A stretch of 64,000 nt of DNA, from positions 162,575-226,574 of the forward strand of contig NZ_JAKLSQ010000003.1 in NCBI RefSeq assembly GCF_022014495.1, written 5' to 3'. Every line of letters starts with the position of its first letter. Positions within the stretch are counted from its first letter, which is position 1. The translations under genes were made by a program, and so were the position numbers. The notes under the pieces were generated by a model that saw nothing but the letters and a program-made list of their open reading frames with translations, ran no database searches and was not told where the DNA came from. Source of the DNA: Sandaracinobacteroides sayramensis (GTDB lineage: Bacteria > Pseudomonadota > Alphaproteobacteria > Sphingomonadales > Sphingomonadaceae). This document shows, piece by piece, positions 61,985 to 64,000 of this stretch.

Positions 61985-63187
61985 ATGAAGCGCGCCTCAT
62001 GGGTCTGGTTGCATCGCTATGTCGGGCTGGTCATGGCGGGGTTTCTCGTGCTGACCGGCCTGACCGGCAGCGTGCTGGCCTTTCAATCCGAGCTGGACGC
62101 CTGGCTCAACCCGCGCCTGTTCCGCGTCGAGCAGGCGGGAGCCGGCCCATTGTCGCCATCCCAGTTGATCGGGCAGGCGGAGCGCGACAATCCCGGCCTG
62201 CAAGCCTATGCGATCATCCTGCCCGACACGCCGCAACGCAGCGCCATCGTGCTCGGCGGCGCGCGCGATGCGGCGGCAGCGCTCGACTATAATCAGCTAT
62301 TCCTGGATCCGGCGACCGGCGCCACGCTCGGGCGCCGCCTCAACGGCGCTTTCGGCCTCGACCGGGAGCGCCTCATCCCGTTCCTCTACCGTTTGCACTA
62401 TACGCTCGCGACCCCCGGTCGCTGGGGCGAATGGCTGCTGGGCGGCATCGCGCTAGCCTGGATGCTCGACTGCTTCGTCGGCTTTTATCTCACCTTGCCG
62501 CGGGGGAGGCCCTTCTGGCGCAAGTGGCGACCCGCGTGGAAGATCAAGCGCGGCGCCGGCGCCTATCGCCTGAACTTCGACCTGCACCGCGCGTTCGGCC
62601 TGTGGCTCTGGCTGGTTCTGTTCCTCGTCGCCCTGTCGAGCATGGCCCTCAACCTGAACCGGGAGGTGTTCCGGCCGATCGTCGCTGCCGTCCTGCCGAC
62701 CAGTCCGAGCCTCTGGGATGATCCCCGGCCGGCAGTGCCCCCGGCCTTCGCGCTCGACTGGGACGCGGCGGCGCAAAAGGCGCGAGAGGAAGCCGATCGC
62801 CGCGGCTGGGACAGCCCGCTCGGCATCATTCATGCGGCCCGGGCGGAAGGCTTCTACATGATGCGCTTCGGCCGCGAGCATGAGCCTGGTTTCGGCGCGT
62901 CGGTCATGTATGTGTCGGGCGTGGACGGTCGCATCCTTTCCGTGCGGGAAGCGGGCGGCGGCAAGGCCGGCGACGTCGTGAACGAACTGATGTTCCCGAT
63001 CCACTCCGGCCAGGTGGCAGGCCTTTCCGGCCGCATCCTCATCTGCGTCGCCGGACTGGTGATCGCCATGCTGTCGGTGACGGGCGTCTATATCTGGTGG
63101 AAGAAGCGCGTGCCGCGCGTCACGCGGCGGCGTCGCCCGCCTGAACTTGCGGTGCCGGGTTCCGGGGAAATAGATGCCGTCAGATAG
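61985..63187 (+). CDS. PepSY-associated membrane protein
   Basis: 400 aa, four or more membrane helices: WLHRYVGLVMAGFLVLTGLT at the N-terminus, LLGGIALAWMLDCFVGFYL, LWLWLVLFLVALSSMALNL and, near the end, ILICVAGLVIAMLSVTGVYI. Such PepSY-TM proteins commonly follow siderophore receptors and are thought to be ferric-siderophore reductases, with histidines in the helices (LHRYVG, DLHRAFG, HSGQVAG) for heme or metal. 12 bp after the receptor. Confidence 0.9.
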   Translation: MKRASWVWLHRYVGLVMAGFLVLTGLTGSVLAFQSELDAWLNPRLFRVEQAGAGPLSPSQLIGQAERDNPGLQAYAIILPDTPQRSAIVLGGARDAAAALDYNQLFLDPATGATLGRRLNGAFGLDRERLIPFLYRLHYTLATPGRWGEWLLGGIALAWMLDCFVGFYLTLPRGRPFWRKWRPAWKIKRGAGAYRLNFDLHRAFGLWLWLVLFLVALSSMALNLNREVFRPIVAAVLPTSPSLWDDPRPAVPPAFALDWDAAAQKAREEADRRGWDSPLGIIHAARAEGFYMMRFGREHEPGFGASVMYVSGVDGRILSVREAGGGKAGDVVNELMFPIHSGQVAGLSGRILICVAGLVIAMLSVTGVYIWWKKRVPRVTRRRRPPELAVPGSGEIDAVR

Positions 63188-63944
63188 GCCGACCGGTCGT
63201 GATGACGACAGGGCAATCGGGGATTGTGAAGCGTCGTCGATGGACTTGTATCTTGATCGGAGCGTTTATGCGCCGCCCGCGAGCAGCCGGATCATTGGCT
63301 TTGTAGGCACCAGCGCCATCTTTGCGCTCGTGGCCGCCAGCTTCTTTCTGACGGTCAGCTACATGGCCCCGGTGTCGCCACCTCCAGTACTGACGGTCGT
63401 GAACCTGCTGCCGCCGGCTTCGCCGCAGGAAACCCCACCCGTCGACAAGCACGCCTCCGAACCGGTCCAGAAGAAGCAAGCGCAACCGCCGCCCACGCCT
63501 GCGCCACCAACGGCGCCCGTCATCGTTCCGATCGCACCGGTGTTGCAGTCGCCGCCGATCGTCGCGGCCCAGCCGACCGACCCCGGCCCCGCCGAGCCAG
63601 AAACCGCCGCCCCCAGGACTCAGCCCGCCCCGCCAGCGCCAAAGCTTTCGGGCGACGCGGCCGAGACGTGGGAAGGCAAGGTGTTGGCGCGGCTGATCGA
63701 GCATCGCCGCTACCCCCGCTCCGCGATGGCACGCGGGCGGCAGGGCGTGCCCTATATCCGCTTCACGATGAACCGCGAGGGCATGGTGCTCTCCTCACGT
63801 CTCGAACGCTCGTCGGGGTTTCCCGAACTCGATCGAGAAGCAGTGGCGCTCCCCACGCGCGCGCAGCCTCTGCCCAAGCCTCCCGACGACAGGCCCGGCG
63901 AAACGCTCGAACTTCTGGTCCCTGTCCAGTTCTTCTTACAGTAG
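63174..63944 (+). CDS. tonB: TonB energy-transducing protein
   Basis: 256 aa. One membrane helix (IIGFVGTSAIFALVAASFFL), a Pro-rich periplasmic linker (PPTPAPPTAPVIVPIAPV), and a C-terminal TonB domain (RYPRSAMARGRQGVPYIRF then LDREAVALPTRAQPLPKPP). Transmits proton-motive force to TonB receptors. The start at 63174 lies inside the PepSY gene with GGGGAAAT upstream; ATG 63240 (MDLYLDRSV) is an alternative. No exbB/exbD follow before the window ends. Confidence 0.9.
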   Translation: MPSDRPTGRDDDRAIGDCEASSMDLYLDRSVYAPPASSRIIGFVGTSAIFALVAASFFLTVSYMAPVSPPPVLTVVNLLPPASPQETPPVDKHASEPVQKKQAQPPPTPAPPTAPVIVPIAPVLQSPPIVAAQPTDPGPAEPETAAPRTQPAPPAPKLSGDAAETWEGKVLARLIEHRRYPRSAMARGRQGVPYIRFTMNREGMVLSSRLERSSGFPELDREAVALPTRAQPLPKPPDDRPGETLELLVPVQFFLQ

Positions 63945-64000
63945 GATCACACGAACACACCGATACACCTGCGCGGCAAGATATCGGATGATACATCAAC

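Overview
This is a high-GC window with long, tightly packed operons and many 4-bp ATGA or GTGA start/stop overlaps. Gene content points to an alphaproteobacterium of the order Sphingomonadales: many TonB-dependent receptors with FecI/FecR regulators, a MucR-type regulator, a phage-shock operon beside a miaB-phoH-ybeY-corC block, and a compact flagellar flgB-to-motB cluster. The genus cannot be fixed from the sequence alone.

Layout. (1) 1-10358, plus strand: the end of flgB, then flgC-D-E-F-G-H-I-J-K-L and motA-motB, covering rod, hook, rings, hook-filament junction and stator. (2) 10384-17851: housekeeping and accessory genes (uvrC, a class A beta-lactamase, a glutathione S-transferase, a secreted glycerophosphodiesterase, a CYTH-CHAD protein, two hotdog thioesterases, sufE). 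(3) 17928-21677: a phage-shock (envelope stress) locus. pspA-pspB-pspC are followed by three small proteins that share a C-terminal motif, and pspF is divergent. A recognisable sigma-54 promoter lies upstream of pspA. (4) 21681-32253, mostly minus strand: corC-ybeY-phoH-miaB-plsC-fur, mucR, rimI-tsaB-nitroreductase-nifU, a universal stress protein, two envelope proteins of unknown role, and tRNA-Pro(TGG).

(5) 32351-46286: a carbohydrate-use locus with a sodium/solute symporter, GH1, GH20 and GH3 glycosidases, two esterases, a sugar isomerase-like lipoprotein, a TetR regulator and a TonB receptor. Four intergenic or near-start sites carry the same 22-bp palindrome (TTRCAAGC-N6-GNYTGYAA), and a looser relative precedes the TonB receptor. 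I read this as a local regulon, probably under the resident TetR protein. This is the most interesting system I found.

(6) 46309-63944: surface-uptake genes. A small secreted protein and a lipase-like hydrolase come first. Next is a fecR-fecI pair divergent from a very large STN-type TonB receptor, followed by a PraB-like small secreted protein and a second, divergent TonB receptor. An AT-rich 1-kb gap with an apparent decayed IS3-type transposase fragment follows. The window ends with a complete fecI-fecR-fecA-like receptor-PepSY-tonB iron-uptake cassette. No CRISPR array, prophage, intact insertion sequence or rRNA was seen.
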